Below, in pieces: positions 1-11,726 of a stretch of DNA of 64,000 nt. Origin of the DNA: Hydnum rufescens UP504 (taxonomy: Eukaryota; Basidiomycota; Agaricomycetes; Cantharellales; Hydnaceae); NCBI GenBank assembly GCA_014904985.1, contig MU128947.1, positions 153,771-217,770 of the forward strand, written 5' to 3'. Under the pieces are notes generated by a model that was given only the letters and a program-made list of their open reading frames with translations, was not told where the DNA came from and searched no databases. The translations under genes were made by a program, and so were the position numbers. Each line of letters begins with the position of its first letter. Position 1 is the first letter of the stretch.

Positions 1-344
1 GGTTGGTCACCTCATGAATAATCTCTTCTCAGGCCTCTCCAGTCGGATTAAGTGCGGGTCACCATTATTCCACCATTCATTGGTACCTGAGGTGCTTCTC
101 CTCGGTTTGAAAGTTATTGCGAAAGCTGAGCGACGTGGTTATTCAATCTGCCGTCGTTGGGCTGAGAGGCCTGGTGTTCACAAAGGAGGATGGGACCACG
201 CAACGGATCACATGATCGAGATCTTCTGGTCTCTATGGTTTCAGCACAGCTTCCGAGTTGGCTTACTTATACGTACGATTATCGAGCGAGAGGTTCAGCA
301 GGATCACTGCCATCCGTCGCCATCTTCGCCCTCTAGCTCCAACA

Positions 345-1446
345 ATGGCATCCGCAGATTCTACGAATGAGTTGGCCCAGTGTTGCGGTGATCTCCCTCG
401 CCTCGAGAACCCCAGCGAGTACACCGTTAAAGGAACCATCAAGAAAACTCCAAATTCGGGCATCCCCTATTACGAGGTGGCGATAGACGTGAAGCGAACT
501 GATCTGGCCGTCATCCAATTCTATGACGTACGTCCCGATGCTAGATGCTATCAAAGAAAGCTCAATCAATCTCAGTGCTGTCGCCCCCGTACTAGATCGT
601 CGGATTTGAGAGTAGCCAGACCAAACAACAAGCTGATCGTATCAGTGCTGGTCTAGGGTGCAAGGTCGTCACTCCCGACTTCTTCCTGACCGGTGAGAAA
701 ATTGCTTGGTGGCTCCGCGCTGGCTAATCACCGTGGACAAGGGGCTGGCTTCCCTGGTCTCTTGGGTGCGCAGCACTCTAGAGAGGCGAGTAAATCCACG
801 ATTACAATTCGGATGCCCCAACTGAAAATTGTCTTTCTAGTCCCTCATGGAGTGGCTCAATAGTGTGGCCCCGTTCGAAAAAGTCCTCGAGCGCACTCGG
901 GAAATTATAGAGGTGCTGCGCGGGGAAGGTTTGTCACTCTTAATTCAATTGTGGCCGCGCGGCCTGATCCTGCCCCCCTAAACACCTTGCTCTCTGCCTT
1001 TTTTTTTTTACAGGAATAACTAAGTTTGCGCATGTTGGTCACTGTTGGGGCGGCGTCCAAGGGTCAGTCCCCTGCGCACCCATCCCGTTTCCCAATTCTA
1101 AATCTGTGGATCTTCCTTCCCCAGGGTCTTCCTCGCGACAGTGCCCGACCTCTTCCACGCCCTGGGCCTCATCCATGCAAGGACCTTTACGGCTGAACAG
1201 GGCGCCAAAATCCTTGTGCCCATCATTAACTTGCCGAGCAAGAACGAGGGACTTCAGCCCGAATTCCACGAGGCGCTTCGTCCTGGTGTCAAGGAGTTAT
1301 CCGAATTCCACCTCTATGACGATGTTCCCCACGGGTTCTCTTCGGGACGAAGCGACTGGTCGGATCCCCTTTTGAAGCAGCGCGCCGAGGAAGTCATTCA
1401 GGAATATGTGACCTTCATCAAAAAGATTCTCCCCAAACCTGAGTGA
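345..1446 (+). CDS. Dienelactone hydrolase family protein (alpha/beta hydrolase)
   Basis: Multi-exon gene of the carboxymethylenebutenolidase/dienelactone hydrolase family, small cytosolic alpha/beta hydrolases that open lactone or ester substrates; the substrate here is unknown. Exon 1 (345-527) starts at MASADSTNELAQCC and ends before GTACGT. The next exon, from 596, reads IVGFESSQTKQQADRISAGLG then KVVTPDFFLTG. A later exon reads SLMEWLNSVAPFEKVLERTR, and the following one carries the nucleophile motif GHCWGG (near 1040-1060). The last exon contains LVPIIN and the catalytic-His block DVPHGF before the stop at 1444-1446. The order Cys nucleophile, Asp region, C-terminal His fits the family. 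The exon between about 660 and 840 could not be resolved unambiguously. Confidence 0.85.
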
Positions 1447-2640
1447 TCCACTTCACGGTTGATCACATCCTCGTTGTGTATGTATCTGTGCTCCAGACTT
1501 TTTTTTTTTTTTCGTGGTCAACTGAATGAATGCATAAAGTTCTTTTACAGTTGCACCTCAATTTCATTTTTCACTGTTGTTGTTTTTGTTGTTGTCGATG
1601 TCAATTTAGGTTTGCTGTGGCAAATAAAGACCCCCGTTGTATTGATGGAAGATAATTTGAACCTGCGGCCTTGAGGTTTACCCGGAATACTACTGAAATA
1701 TCGACATTGAATAGGCACTCTGTCGATGATTGTTTCATTCCAAATGTTGCCCCTCAGCCGTGTTCGCCTTCTTAGTCTAGCGTCTCCCTAAGCGCCCCGT
1801 GGGGAGAAGAGAGGCCGCGTGCTCACGATGTGTATCCCAACTCCCGCAGCAGCCTTATACAATTCGCTGGCCCCCCTCTGACGATTGTGGTGTGAAGTCC
1901 ACAGTGTTTGTTCATCGAGTATTCAAGTTCATGAGTATGAGTGGGTGTGGGGCTGCCTTGATATTTATTATTGTATTTTTACTCGTTGGAAAATGGTATT
2001 ACTTCCATCAGCCAAGTCAATGGCACCGAGCTCCCCATATCAGATTGAAAGCTGTGTCCTCATGGCAGATTCTCCGTCCGTGCCTAGCCTAACACGCCTA
2101 AAAGTTCTGGCCACAATGCTTTTTTGGTTTTGGTACACATGGCGACAAAAAAAAAAAAAAAAAGTATCGTAACTCCCACGCTCTCCAAACGGAACGGAGC
2201 CGCCCGCCACCCTCCGCGCACAGACACTAGTCGGGGGGAGTACAAAAGGAGACGAGAGACAGAGTGACAACTCATACTTACCTTGACCCGAGGTTGTCCG
2301 TCATGTCCTGAGGACCTCAGTATCGGGGACGGATCATTGCACAGCGACACATAAGCTTCATTCTGGCCTCGGTGTTTGTATGCGCCTATGGTGTATGCAG
2401 GGTCTCAATCTTTGCCTGCTCGACGTGGCCTTCTGGCTGCACCGAGCCAATCTTTTTTTGGTGGTCTCAAGGGCTAACCCTAACCCCAATCGCTAGTACA
2501 AAATAAATGTCATCTGCCTATATGTTCCTTCGAATTCCCAGTCTTACTACGCAGCCAAACCTTGTACACATGCACCATCCAGAACATCTAAGAGACCAGA
2601 ATCGAAAAATGAGATATAATTTGTGAGGACAATACTACTT
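1447..2640. other. Intergenic stretch with homopolymer runs, no gene recognised
   Basis: About 1.2 kb between two convergent genes. It holds a T run near 1500-1512 and an A run near 2149-2163. Open frames here are short and show no family motif or codon structure I recognise. It probably contains the 3' UTRs of both neighbours. Confidence 0.5.
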
Positions 2641-5600
2641 CTACACCTCTTCATCTTCGTCATCTTCTTCGAGGAAATCATCTACCCCACCATTCTCCCC
2701 TCTCAAGCTTTCGATATCTCCATACGGCACCCGGTCCTGGAAGAACCTCCCTCGCACCCAATCAATCCTACAAAATCCGCAAGCCATTCCACTAGCCAGC
2801 AGTGGCGAGCAGCCGATCCCTGCGCCAGAGTTCCACGCAACGCGATGTACGCCTACTTCGTACGGCCACGCCCCGGACCCATCTCGTTGTCGCTCCTCTC
2901 GCTGTGCCTCCGCCTCTATCTCTCCAGCTGTCTTTTGGACCCCCTTGGCTTTCTTCGCCTTCACGTTCCGCGTGACTGAGGATCGATCCTTCAATTCCTA
3001 TGAGATGAAAAAAAAAAGGAAGAAAGAAAGAAAGAAAGAATATGCGAATATCTGATTACCATGTGTTGAACACACGAAGAGAATAATGCTTACTATTGGC
3101 AACAGATTGTCAAGCATCCGATATTGACCTGTCTTTCGATTGTAGTCCATTTGATAAATCTTGTACGTCAATACGGGCTACATCAACATCAGGAAAGCTC
3201 AGCACAGGTCCCCGTCGGTGAGTGGACAGTGACTCACTACCGCCCCTCCCTTCCTAAGACCTTTTAGCAGGTTACTCGTCATACACGACCCATCAGCGGC
3301 TGCCGTCGCGATATAGGGATGATAATCTGAAATGGAAATATTCTGTGCGTAAAAAAAGGTAGGGCTCGAACACGTTACAATATTTCGCGGGGAAACAGAA
3401 AAGGACGGACCCAAACTGGACCTTTAGTCTCAGACGTTCCATGGCCACGCCCAAGTGACGCGGGCATCATGCTATAACACTTCAACAGGTTCTCGTGTTC
3501 TGCAGCTAGAGGCCCTCCGCTATACGGCCCAAAAGCAACACCGTACGATATATCTGTACAGATGGGGAATATTTAGAAAAGCGTTTGGCTACCAAGGGAG
3601 AAGGTGAAGGAAGGTACCTCGCGCGCGAAAGATGGGGTGTCCGAATGGGTCCCTGGTGTCAGTCAGGTGCAAACTACCGTCATATGCTGTGCTCGCGATA
3701 ATCGTGGGATCCTTCGTTGCGTCTTCTTCGCCCTCGACATTTGCAGGTGGAGTGCGGACCCATGCAATAGAGCGGATAGCAACTTGAGCGACCGAGATAC
3801 AATTCAGAGGCAGAACGTCTAGTGAAATGAATGAATGCACATCGTCACTTGGCGAACGGATGAAATATGCCCGTCTATCCCAAGTCCCTTCTAACAACGC
3901 ACCTTGAGTGCCTCGCTTGGACCGGAGAAGAGCCTCCTTCAAATCATACACAAGGATATTTCCTTGTATTAAAGGGAATTGGTCAAGCGTCGTCGCTGCC
4001 ACAAAAAACAGCGTGGGTACTGACCATTCGAGCAAGCGACTGCGATGATCTCACTATTCGCCCAATCGAGGCACGTACACGCGGCACCATCAAGCTCGAT
4101 CCTTACGAGAGGTTGGGCCAATCGTACTACATTAAAATAGTGATAATGAAAGGACTTGAGCTAATGCCTGACGTTGAATATCCACAACGCACCAAAAAGT
4201 GGACCATCAGCATTCACCATTCCTCGCTTTCTTAAACAAGTCGGATCTGGAATTGCATACACGGAAACAGAGCCATCCCCAAAGACCCCGGCAAGGATCC
4301 CCAATTTGGATAATTCGTGATCAGGCTCCTTCTGTTTCATACCCTATAAGTGCGCATGAGGCCCAGCGCAATAACGGGGACATACCATGTCGTGCGAGGG
4401 CAAAGGACACCATTTAATCTCCATAGCCGGGCCACTCTCGATGCAGACTGCCATCCCGCACTTTACAATACCGTTTGCACCTTCAGGGTCAGGCTCCGAA
4501 CCTTGGGAATCGGGGCCATAGCTCCATATTTGGATGCAGGCAGGGAACGGACGGGTGACTTTTGAAGAAATGATGGGAGAATATGCGCTCGTTGGAAACG
4601 TGGAAACCGCCAAGTATTGTACGAAATCCCGCTCTAGCAAGAATAACTGTGATGTAGATTGAGGGAACGTATCAAATTATCCAGGTGCCACATACGCTTT
4701 AACGCAATATCGTTCACAGGACACCAATCGAGTCCCCAAACAGGACCTCCTGCATTGAATACGTGGGAATTACTATGAGGAACTATATTGACTTAATGAG
4801 AAGCATTAGTGAAGAGCGCTCGAATAAGGTATAGAACACATACCGAGTTTGAGATGTTCGAAAATGGATAGCTTTACGGATTTTTGATCCTCGAATGGAC
4901 CGAAGAGGCAATCCACAGGGGGAGATGGTCTTAAGCTACCGTCAGGGTTTGTAACCTTATCAGAGGGCAGATACGGCATGGCGGCACTATATTGGTTAGG
5001 AGGTGTGACCAAACATGAGCTGAAGGATTCGGAAGGAATGTGCAGGGACGTACTCTCGATTCAATACTTCCAGGTCATCGCCAGGAAATTTTAGCTTGTC
5101 ATATACGACCGGTCGAGTACGTCCCCCATCTGGAGTGTCAACTAGCTCTTTGTACCACCCCAGGTCTTCCATTAGTTGCCACACAGGCCCAGGATTCAAG
5201 CTGTTGGCCCAGGACTTGGACAGTCGAACGAAAACAGGACCAGCTGGAGTCGGAGTAGACTGGAGCTTGGGAACCTCGAATGGAGCGGGAGGACAGGTTA
5301 ATCGAGACGAGGGTTTCGGATTTACATACAGTGGTTTAGGACGAGTGCGATTTCCACCATTATTATTTACAGGTGCAAAGGAGCGGTTTCCTGGTCGCTT
5401 TTGAGTGAAATGAAGTGTTTGGATCCCCGATGGCACCCCTCCTGGAGGTCTAAGAGCTGACCCCTGTCGTTTCCCTCGGGGAAAAGGTTCTTTCCTTCTT
5501 GATTTCCCAGGGCCAGTAGAGAGGTCAGGGACGTCATTTTCTGACAACATTTCGAGATCGGGCACTCCTCCCACATCATCCTCTTCGAGATCGGCGTCCA

Positions 5601-5829
5601 GGATCTCAAATTCTGACTCGTTATTGGAAGCGCCGGCCCCCCCAGCACCCCCCACCTCGCCGGGATCAAACTCACTATCACTGGCAGGATCTTCAATGGG
5701 TGGGAGGTGTTTTCTTCGCGAGCTCGGACCAGCTTCGCCATTCGACCCAAGTGCTTCCTCTTCAGAGTCACCTAGATCAAACAGTTGGGCATAGGAGGGC
5801 CTGCTTTTTCGTTCTCGAAGGTTCACCAT
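2641..5829 (-). CDS. TFIIIC WD40 subunit, Tfc6/Sfc6/GTF3C2-like
   Basis: Large intron-containing gene read right to left. The start at 5827-5829 gives MVNLRERKSRPSYAQLFDLG, followed by an acidic Ser/Glu/Asp-rich, basic-patched N-terminal region of about 150 residues. The middle and C-terminal exons contain WD40-like blades: AGGPVWGLDWCPVND, CIQIWSYGPDSQ, MEIKWCPLPSHD, ILAGVFGDGSVSVYAIP, AIRSIAWVRTPP, IIASTAYDGSLHLTDTRDP. The last exon has VHRVAWNSGAG and LLASGMACGFCRIDWVRG, then an acidic tail ending at 2641. This architecture matches the beta-propeller subunit of the RNA polymerase III factor TFIIIC that recognises B-box promoters of tRNA genes. A GAAA microsatellite lies in the final intron. 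It is divergent from mL54 with about 190 bp between start codons. Exon borders are approximate. Confidence 0.78.
3012..3040. repeat. GAAA-type microsatellite
   Basis: A purine tract of about five tandem GAAA units preceded by an A run. It falls in an intron near the 3' end of the TFIIIC subunit gene, so it is not translated. Confidence 0.8.
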
Positions 5830-6019
5830 CGCGTTTTCTGGAAGTATTTCGCGATTTAAAAAGTCTTGGGCCAAACCCAGGTGGATCTGAATGGATGGTG
5901 GGAATGACGCGCGATTCGGAAATTCCCGACGTTGAGTCGACAGGAAATGAATGGAGATACATTATGTAAGAGTGAAGTACGGCATTGGCCGATATACTTA
6001 CACGAAAAGACTTCGTCCA

Positions 6020-6472
6020 ATGGCTGCCATACATGTTGGGCGGCGGCTAGTGGAGTGCTCGAGTAGGGTGCACTTCCCTGCCCCGAGTTTTCTGCGGCGG
6101 AAATATGCGACAAAGTCTACTCAAGTGTCTTCCTCAACTACGTCAGGAACGTCGACCGCGACCGTGCCGCCTGTTACCCCAAGCAGGTTTTCCCCAACTT
6201 TGCATCCCTCTGTGACCATATCTCTTATGATTTACCGTGTCATTTATCCAGTACCTAAATCCTCTTGTCCGGCTAACACTGTGATGACGGGCTTAGCATA
6301 TAATAAAGATCAGCCTCCTGTGCTCGCGCTGGAAGACGAGGAATATCCGGGGTGGTTGTGGACCATCTTATCTCCAAAAGTGATTCCCGAGGGTGAGGCG
6401 GGCACACGCCCCGAGGATCGGAAGCGACGGAAGGAAAAAATCAAAGCCCAAAATTTCATGAAGACTCAATAA
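6020..6472 (+). CDS. Mitochondrial large ribosomal subunit protein mL54 (MRPL37 type)
   Basis: Starts at ATG 6020 (MAAIHVGRRLVECSSRV), a basic, Ser/Arg-rich N terminus typical of a mitochondrial presequence. The C-terminal half carries the family signature: SSCPANTVMTGLAY, then LEDEEYPGWLWTIL and a basic tail (RKRRKEKIKAQNF) before the stop at 6470-6472. The protein is a structural component of the mitochondrial 54S/39S ribosomal subunit. The segment at 6187-6251 has GT-AG ends and looks like a 65-bp intron, but removing it breaks the frame whereas reading through keeps it. Either the segment is translated or one base differs from the true sequence. It shares a short divergent promoter with the TFIIIC subunit gene. 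Confidence 0.8.
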   Translation: MAAIHVGRRLVECSSRVHFPAPSFLRRKYATKSTQVSSSTTSGTSTATVPPVTPSRFSPTLHPSVTISLMIYRVIYPVPKSSCPANTVMTGLAYNKDQPPVLALEDEEYPGWLWTILSPKVIPEGEAGTRPEDRKRRKEKIKAQNFMKTQ

Positions 6473-7052
6473 GCATCTTGGCGAGTTGTCCAGTGACTGT
6501 ACTGTTCATCGTTCGGCTTACGATGTACGTTAATTGTAGGGATTAGAGATATTTGGTCTTGGAATATACAATTGTATCAATAGATGCTAGGAACGTGATT
6601 TCACCGTAGGAAAGGTCGAATGATATGATTCTCGAACCTAGTGTTAATCATGAGATCTACTCTCTTTGTCATAGCGGTCTCCACAAGCGGGCTTTGGCTC
6701 CCAGATCAGTAGCATGTAACTTGACTCGACACTGCTGAACGTTTCACTCGACTGCTCTGCAGGACGCAACTCGAATGGAATGCCGGAGAATGATGCTGGA
6801 TTGCGAGAACGAGCCGCTGACATAGGTCGTTATATCTAGGTGGGGCCACTACTTTTTCACGTCTGTATATTTTAACGACGTTTGAGATCCTTCGTTACCC
6901 ACTTTACCAAGGGCTGCTGCCACCAATAGGAGTCACTGTGACCAGGCGCTCACATTATCATATGAAATACAAACTTTACAACCTTCGTCCGGACTTTAAA
7001 TACTGGTCTCTACGGAAGTTCCTGGTGAATCCGTATGTCGTCCGACAACGCC
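6473..7052. other. Intergenic, no gene recognised
   Basis: AT-balanced sequence between mL54 and the first PMP3-like gene. No open frame with recognisable motifs. It presumably holds the mL54 3' UTR and the promoter of the PMP3-like gene. Confidence 0.5.
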
Positions 7053-7706
7053 ATGTCCAACGGGGCCCTCTACTTCATTGCAATGTAAGCGTTGCGAATG
7101 CATTGTGTACTTTCCGGAATCGCAGGACTAACAACGAACGTTAGTTTCATCCCACCCATCCCCGTCTACATAAGTAAGAAGTATCTCAGTTGCAGCGAAG
7201 CTGTGGAATTAAATAGAATTGCTATGTTCTCTCCCTCCCTTTCTAGAGGCTCGCGCTGGCGGAGGTAAGGATGGATGCTGATGAATCCATCGCATCTGAT
7301 GGGGAATTTCCACAGAGTTGGCGCTGAACATCCTCCTATGGATTTTTACTTGGCTCCTGGGTAAGCTTATCTAGCGTTCCCTCGCTGCTGGGGTTGCACT
7401 CACCATCGTCGATGAGGTAGGCATTTTCCACGCGTGGAAAGTTTCATTTTGCACTGTTCTCCGTCCCGCCGTAGTAATTCTAGTATGTTCAGGTATATCA
7501 TCGCGCGACATTCGCATCCGCAGCCCACCCCACAACCCATTCCACAACCAATTCCACAACCAATTCCACAACCAGTTCCACAACCAATTCCACAACCCAT
7601 TCCTCCGACCTCACAACCCATTCCTCCGGCTCCACAACCCATTCCTCCGACTCCACAACCCATTCCTCCGAATCCACAAACCATTCCGCCAAATCCACCC
7701 AGCTGA
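7053..7706 (+). CDS. PMP3/RCI2 family membrane peptide, first copy, with proline-rich tail
   Basis: Small hydrophobic protein of the Pmp3 (UPF0057) family, plasma-membrane peptides linked to ion and stress tolerance. Exons: 7053-7084, 7145-7173, 7247-7264, 7316-7360, then one from about 7421. The joined product begins MSNGALYFIAIFIPPIPVY, a short KARAGG loop, then ELALNILLWIFTWLLG and, after the next intron, IFHAWK. This is the family pattern: first helix ending PP..V, second helix, then G(I/V)(I/F/L)HAW. Four of the introns match those of the second copy at 8870. The 3' end is uncertain. One frame of the last exon encodes a tail of PQPIP repeats ending at 7706, but joining it in frame to the HAW exon needs an unconfirmed splice. 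Confidence 0.75.
7521..7700. repeat. Proline-coding minisatellite, 12- then 18-bp units
   Basis: Tandem units of the form CCACAACC(A/C)ATT (12 bp, about six copies) pass into 18-bp units containing CCACAACCCATTCCTCCG. In one frame they encode PQPIPQP / PQPIPPTP repeats. They lie at the 3' end of the first PMP3-like gene and probably form its variable C-terminal tail. Confidence 0.85.
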
Positions 7707-8869
7707 GGTGCATGGCGTATATGCGCCCTCCCCAACCCTCACTGGGATGTTGGTTAGGGCACACCAAATCGGACTTCTCTCTTTCTCTCTGTACTTATTC
7801 ATTAAGACTATGACGAGAACAATAGTGCCCATGCTGGATATTGCCTTCCGCACTTGGCCTCGCTCAGTATCGAATTCTATTTTCCACCCTATGGTTTATG
7901 TACTATGCCAAAGTTAACAACTTAACGAAGGATGCTATGTGGATGGTGGGACGAGACAAGCCCGACTCACCACCCACCACATATGAATATGTGAATAAGA
8001 GGGGGGTCAATCTACGGCAGTGCGCAGACATGTCGACATTATTGACGCGCAGCGCTTGAAGTGTGTTTTTTTACAAACTGGGGCTGGTCAAAGGTGTTGA
8101 TGGGGGGAGAGACCGCGTTCGACGGCTGCACATGGGGTGTCCACAACATTTAGAAAGCAAAAAATGAAAGAATACAATCCACTCGAGGCGGATCACGATA
8201 CAGATCTCAATCGATTTGCCGGTGTGATGGTCCGATTCAACGTGCTTGCGGCGTTGAGGTTTGGATCCGATACGAAGGGTAAGCGCCAGTAACCAAGAGG
8301 TTGCTAGGCATGATGTATCACTTATGGCTGTGACGAATTACGTCGCTTACTGTAGGTACTATGGCTGGGTGGGTACAAGGAGACGTCAGTGCCCTGCCCA
8401 TGGCCCAGTTGATGTTGGTCATCCCTCAATAGTGGAACCCTAAGTGGTGGATGATTTGGATATTGGCAGACCGAAGATTGATATTCATGCAAATGGGGTG
8501 ACGGTACCTGTGTGCAATGTAGAGAGGTCGCCATACAAAGTTGTTTATCGTATGTACCCTTGTTTACCTCAAATTCTTGGCTCTCGGACTTGGAGGAACC
8601 TGCCCCGGATGTGTGATGCTCGAGCGGTGTCCAATAAGAGGGCAGATCCCGTCTGGTCCGCTGGTAGAGAGAGAGCTCCTCATCGTCCCCGCCTGCGATA
8701 TCCTATATAGGTAAATCGGTTTATTAAGCCGTTATCTAGCCCGGACAGGGTTAGATTCCCGTGGAATCCACATGACGTGCCGCGCGCCCTGCTTTGCCCG
8801 GCGGCTTAAATACCTGGGAGTGCACAGCACGTAATTCCCCTCCCACCACCCTCTTAGCTTGCAGTGAAT
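7707..8869. other. Intergenic, no confidently supported gene
   Basis: About 1.2 kb between the two PMP3-like genes. Several open frames of 60-88 codons exist on both strands but none shows a family motif. A possible two-exon frame starting at 8167 is weak. No counterpart of the PMP3 exons is present here. Confidence 0.45.
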
Positions 8870-9420
8870 ATGGCCCAGCAGTTTTCGATATCCGACAAGG
8901 TTCTCTATATCATTGCAATGTAAGACACGTATCAATTTCAGCCTGCAGTCACTGAGCTCACAACCTGTTTCCCAGCTTCGTTCCTCCTTTCACTGTTTAT
9001 GCTAGTCAGTACCAAGTCTTATCCCAAGTGCACGCATCCTAACATGAACATGCCACGGCAGAGGTTGGCTTGACAGCTGGTAAGGATCGATCACCATAGA
9101 TCCGCCGCGTGAGACGGCGCCATCCTCATGGTCATCCCATAGAAATTGCTCTGAACGTCATCCTCTGGTTTCTCGGTTGGATCCCCGGTAAGTAAATTCC
9201 ATGGCGTGGGAGCTTTTTACGACCTGACCGAATCACTGCTACGCCAGGTGTTCTCCACGCATGGCAAGTTTCATTTCCCGTATCCCCAACTGTAACGCAG
9301 CTTGTTTACTTATTGTTTGTGTGGTATTAGGTGGGTCATTTCCCGGCACCCACAGGAGTGATCCCGCCAGTGGCCTTGGGTGGTGTTCTCGCTTCGAGTA
9401 ATCTGTTCTTCCTGCCTTGA
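8870..9420 (+). CDS. PMP3/RCI2 family membrane peptide, second copy
   Basis: Exons 8870-8919, 8976-9004, 9062-9079, 9143-9187, 9248-9267 and 9331-9420 join in frame to about 83 residues: MAQQFSISDKVLYIIAIFVP, PFTVYAKVGLTAG, EIALNVILWFLGWIPG, VLHAWQV, ending with SSNLFFLP before TGA at 9418. Two hydrophobic helices around a short polar loop and the G-VLHAW block are diagnostic of the Pmp3 family (small plasma-membrane proteins that modulate membrane potential and salt or cold tolerance). Intron positions and phases match the copy at 7053, so the pair is an ancient tandem duplication. The last intron (9268-9330) has the less usual donor GTTTCA. Confidence 0.85.
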
Positions 9421-9809
9421 TACATCCAGTCAGTCAACCCTAAGTCTTAGTTTCCCGTGTAAATGCCAAGAGCGATGCCATGTTCTTGCGGTTGTCCGAT
9501 CAATTCGAAGGCCGTAAACAGCAGGATTCCTGTGCCTTGGCATGCGTTCTTGGCGCGTACGGTCCCCTGCAAACTTTCAAGTTTGACGCCCCCTCGCCAT
9601 GGGCTACCCTTGACTTAACGTTAACTGAGGAAATAACCATTCATGGAGTTGTCAGCATGGGTACCTGTATATGGCGGCAGCTGCCGGTCCACGTTATACC
9701 CCTCACTCCACGTCCGCGATTGTAACGCCAAGAAGGCCCAATAGTCTGGCTTCTATCTTGAGAACCTCTGTGGGTATAAAGCCCGGGTGAGGATTGAGGG
9801 TGCGGGCGA
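9421..9809. other. Intergenic / promoter region of kinase gene
   Basis: About 390 bp with no recognisable coding sequence, between the second PMP3-like gene and the APH-fold kinase gene. It probably contains the 5' UTR and promoter of the latter. Confidence 0.4.
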
Positions 9810-11726
9810 ATGCCCCACCATATGATGCCCCGACTCCATCTCGAGTCACTTGCTAGGCCATTCACGCCCGTGAGCCCATTGAACCTCGGACCACTCACCA
9901 CTCGCTCCCAGCAAGTATGCCTCACCGATCTCAATTACTACTCTGATTCCCATAGTGGCCTCAATACTCCTCTGGCCTCATCGGTCAACCGTGCTCTTAC
10001 CTTAGATCACTTCTTCGATGAGGAAGATGACAAACGTTCCGAAATCCGTGCCGATGCCCAGCATCCTTTCCCCGTCGACCGTGTTATCCTCAAGGATATC
10101 ATAGAGCATAAAATGGGCACACCCGTTGCTTATATTCAATTCTTGAGTTCTGGTCAGCTTTACTCTTTCTGGATGTTGATATCCGACCAGCTTATAGAAC
10201 CCTTCTTTCAGGCACATTTCATAAGGCGTTTCTCGTCCATCTCCGCGACAAGCGCGAACTGGTTGCCCGTATCGCTCGACGGTTCATGCCCACTCTTAAG
10301 ATAGAGTCCGAGGTTGCCACCATCAACTACCTTCGTGCACATACCAGCATCCCTGTCCCAACGATCTATTTTTACGACTCCAATCCGTATAACAAGCTTG
10401 GGAACGAGTATATTCTCATGTCCAAGGCTTCCGGCGTCTCTCTTTCACAGGTCCATCATCGTCTAACAGACGATGAATTGCGGGATTTTCTACGTAACCT
10501 CGCCAATCTTATCGTTCCTCTTTTAAGCCATCGATTCACTCAGATTGGCTCTTTGTATCAGCGCTCACCCTCACCCCTCGACCTCCCTCCAACCCCTCCG
10601 GCCTCCGAGTCTGGCCTGTACTCTCCGTCATCTTCTCCCACACCCAGTGTGGTATCTCTTTCTGACCCAGCCAAATCTGATTTTCTGGTAGGGCCAATAG
10701 TAAGTTGGCCATTCTTTGGCGAAGGCCGTGGAGAGCTCGACTCGTTTGAGTTGGATCGGGGCCCTTGGTCTTCCGAGACTGAATATCTGCAAGCATGTGC
10801 TAATCGCGAGATCGACACAGTGAGGCGGGAGGCGGCTGGTACGGAAAAAGGCCACCGACCTCATCTCCCGCCTACATCTCGCTTACGGCCAGCGAGTTCT
10901 GTCCTTTCTCGTTCGAATACGGTCGTTGCTTCCCTTCGAGGTTACCTCCCCCAACGGGAGCAGGCTCCATTAGACCTCGATCTAGATTCGGATTCTGAGA
11001 GCGTCGAATCAGATACGTCATCTGATGGTTCGTCGGTCGAGGAAACGTTTTATCGAGATTACCGGGCCAACCTCCGTTCATCCCTCCTTGTTGCTCAACA
11101 TGCCACCCGTGTTCAGTCTGTCACACGAGACATGGAACGTTTCGTTCGATATATGACACATGATCTTGGTGTCGATGATAGAGATCCTGATTTCGCGGGA
11201 TTCGCATTCCATATGCACGATCTAAGTTTGACGAATATCTTTGTTGATCCAGAGAACCACTCTAAGATTGTGAGTTATGTTTGCCGCCTTTTGGTGGATT
11301 GTCTATTGACTGAGATGAGCTATGTAGACATGTATAATAGATTGGGAGTCGACAACGATCAGGCCAATATGGCATTGTGCGCACCTGCCTGCGTTCCTAC
11401 AACCCGCGGCACACAACTCTCATGCGCGGGAGGCCGCGATATTTCGGGCAGAGGTCGCGAAATTGGGTGCCGTGGGCGAGCTGTGGCTGCGGGCTAATCA
11501 GGAACGTGAAGCGTGGCGTAATGCGCATCGGTTCTTGGAATGGGACGGATGGGAGGAGGGCCTCTTGACGAGTGTCATCGGCGACAAGGGGGCCTTGGCA
11601 AGTGATGCCGATTATGCGGAAGAGCTAGGGGGTAGTCGTACGCCGCATGCTTCGTACGCGCGATTGGCCGTTGGTCGGGCGTCGTTCAAAACGTATAATG
11701 GGTTTGTGGGCCTCAAGTTGGCATGA
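9810..11726 (+). CDS. APH-fold (aminoglycoside-phosphotransferase-like) kinase family protein
   Basis: Three exons, 9810-10152, 10212-11269 and 11328-11726, total 1800 nt and give 599 residues. After a polar N terminus the nucleotide-binding part reads TFHKAFLVHLRDKRELVARI and ESEVATINYLRAHTSIPVP. The catalytic loop is HMHDLSLTNIFVDPEN (Asp plus Asn) and the metal-binding DFG-equivalent is IIDWESTTIRPIWHCAHLP. VGPIVSWPFF and RGPWSSETEYL are typical of the fungal branch of this family. Two low-complexity Ser/Pro- and Asp/Ser-rich inserts interrupt the domain, after GSLYQR and before YRANLRSSLLV. Substrate unknown; such genes form large expanded families in Agaricomycetes. The third exon start (11328) is chosen because it yields TCIIDWES in frame. 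Confidence 0.87.

Noticed and set aside
6187..6251. 65-bp intron in mL54
   Set aside because: It has GT-AG ends, but removal puts the conserved C-terminal half out of frame; kept as coding with a note.
7400..7767. Minus-strand frames through the minisatellite encoding Gly/Met/Cys or Trp/Asn repeats
   Set aside because: They are antisense shadows of the tandem repeat; low-complexity products with no start context.
8167..8427. Possible two-exon small gene (MKEYNPLEADHDTDLNRFAG ... TMAGWVQGDVSALPMAQL)
   Set aside because: A plausible splice exists, but the product is about 60 residues with no recognisable family or neighbour logic; chance cannot be excluded.
8730..8770. tRNA-like T-arm (GGGTTAGATTCCC)
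   Set aside because: No matching acceptor stem, D arm or anticodon arm could be assembled around it.
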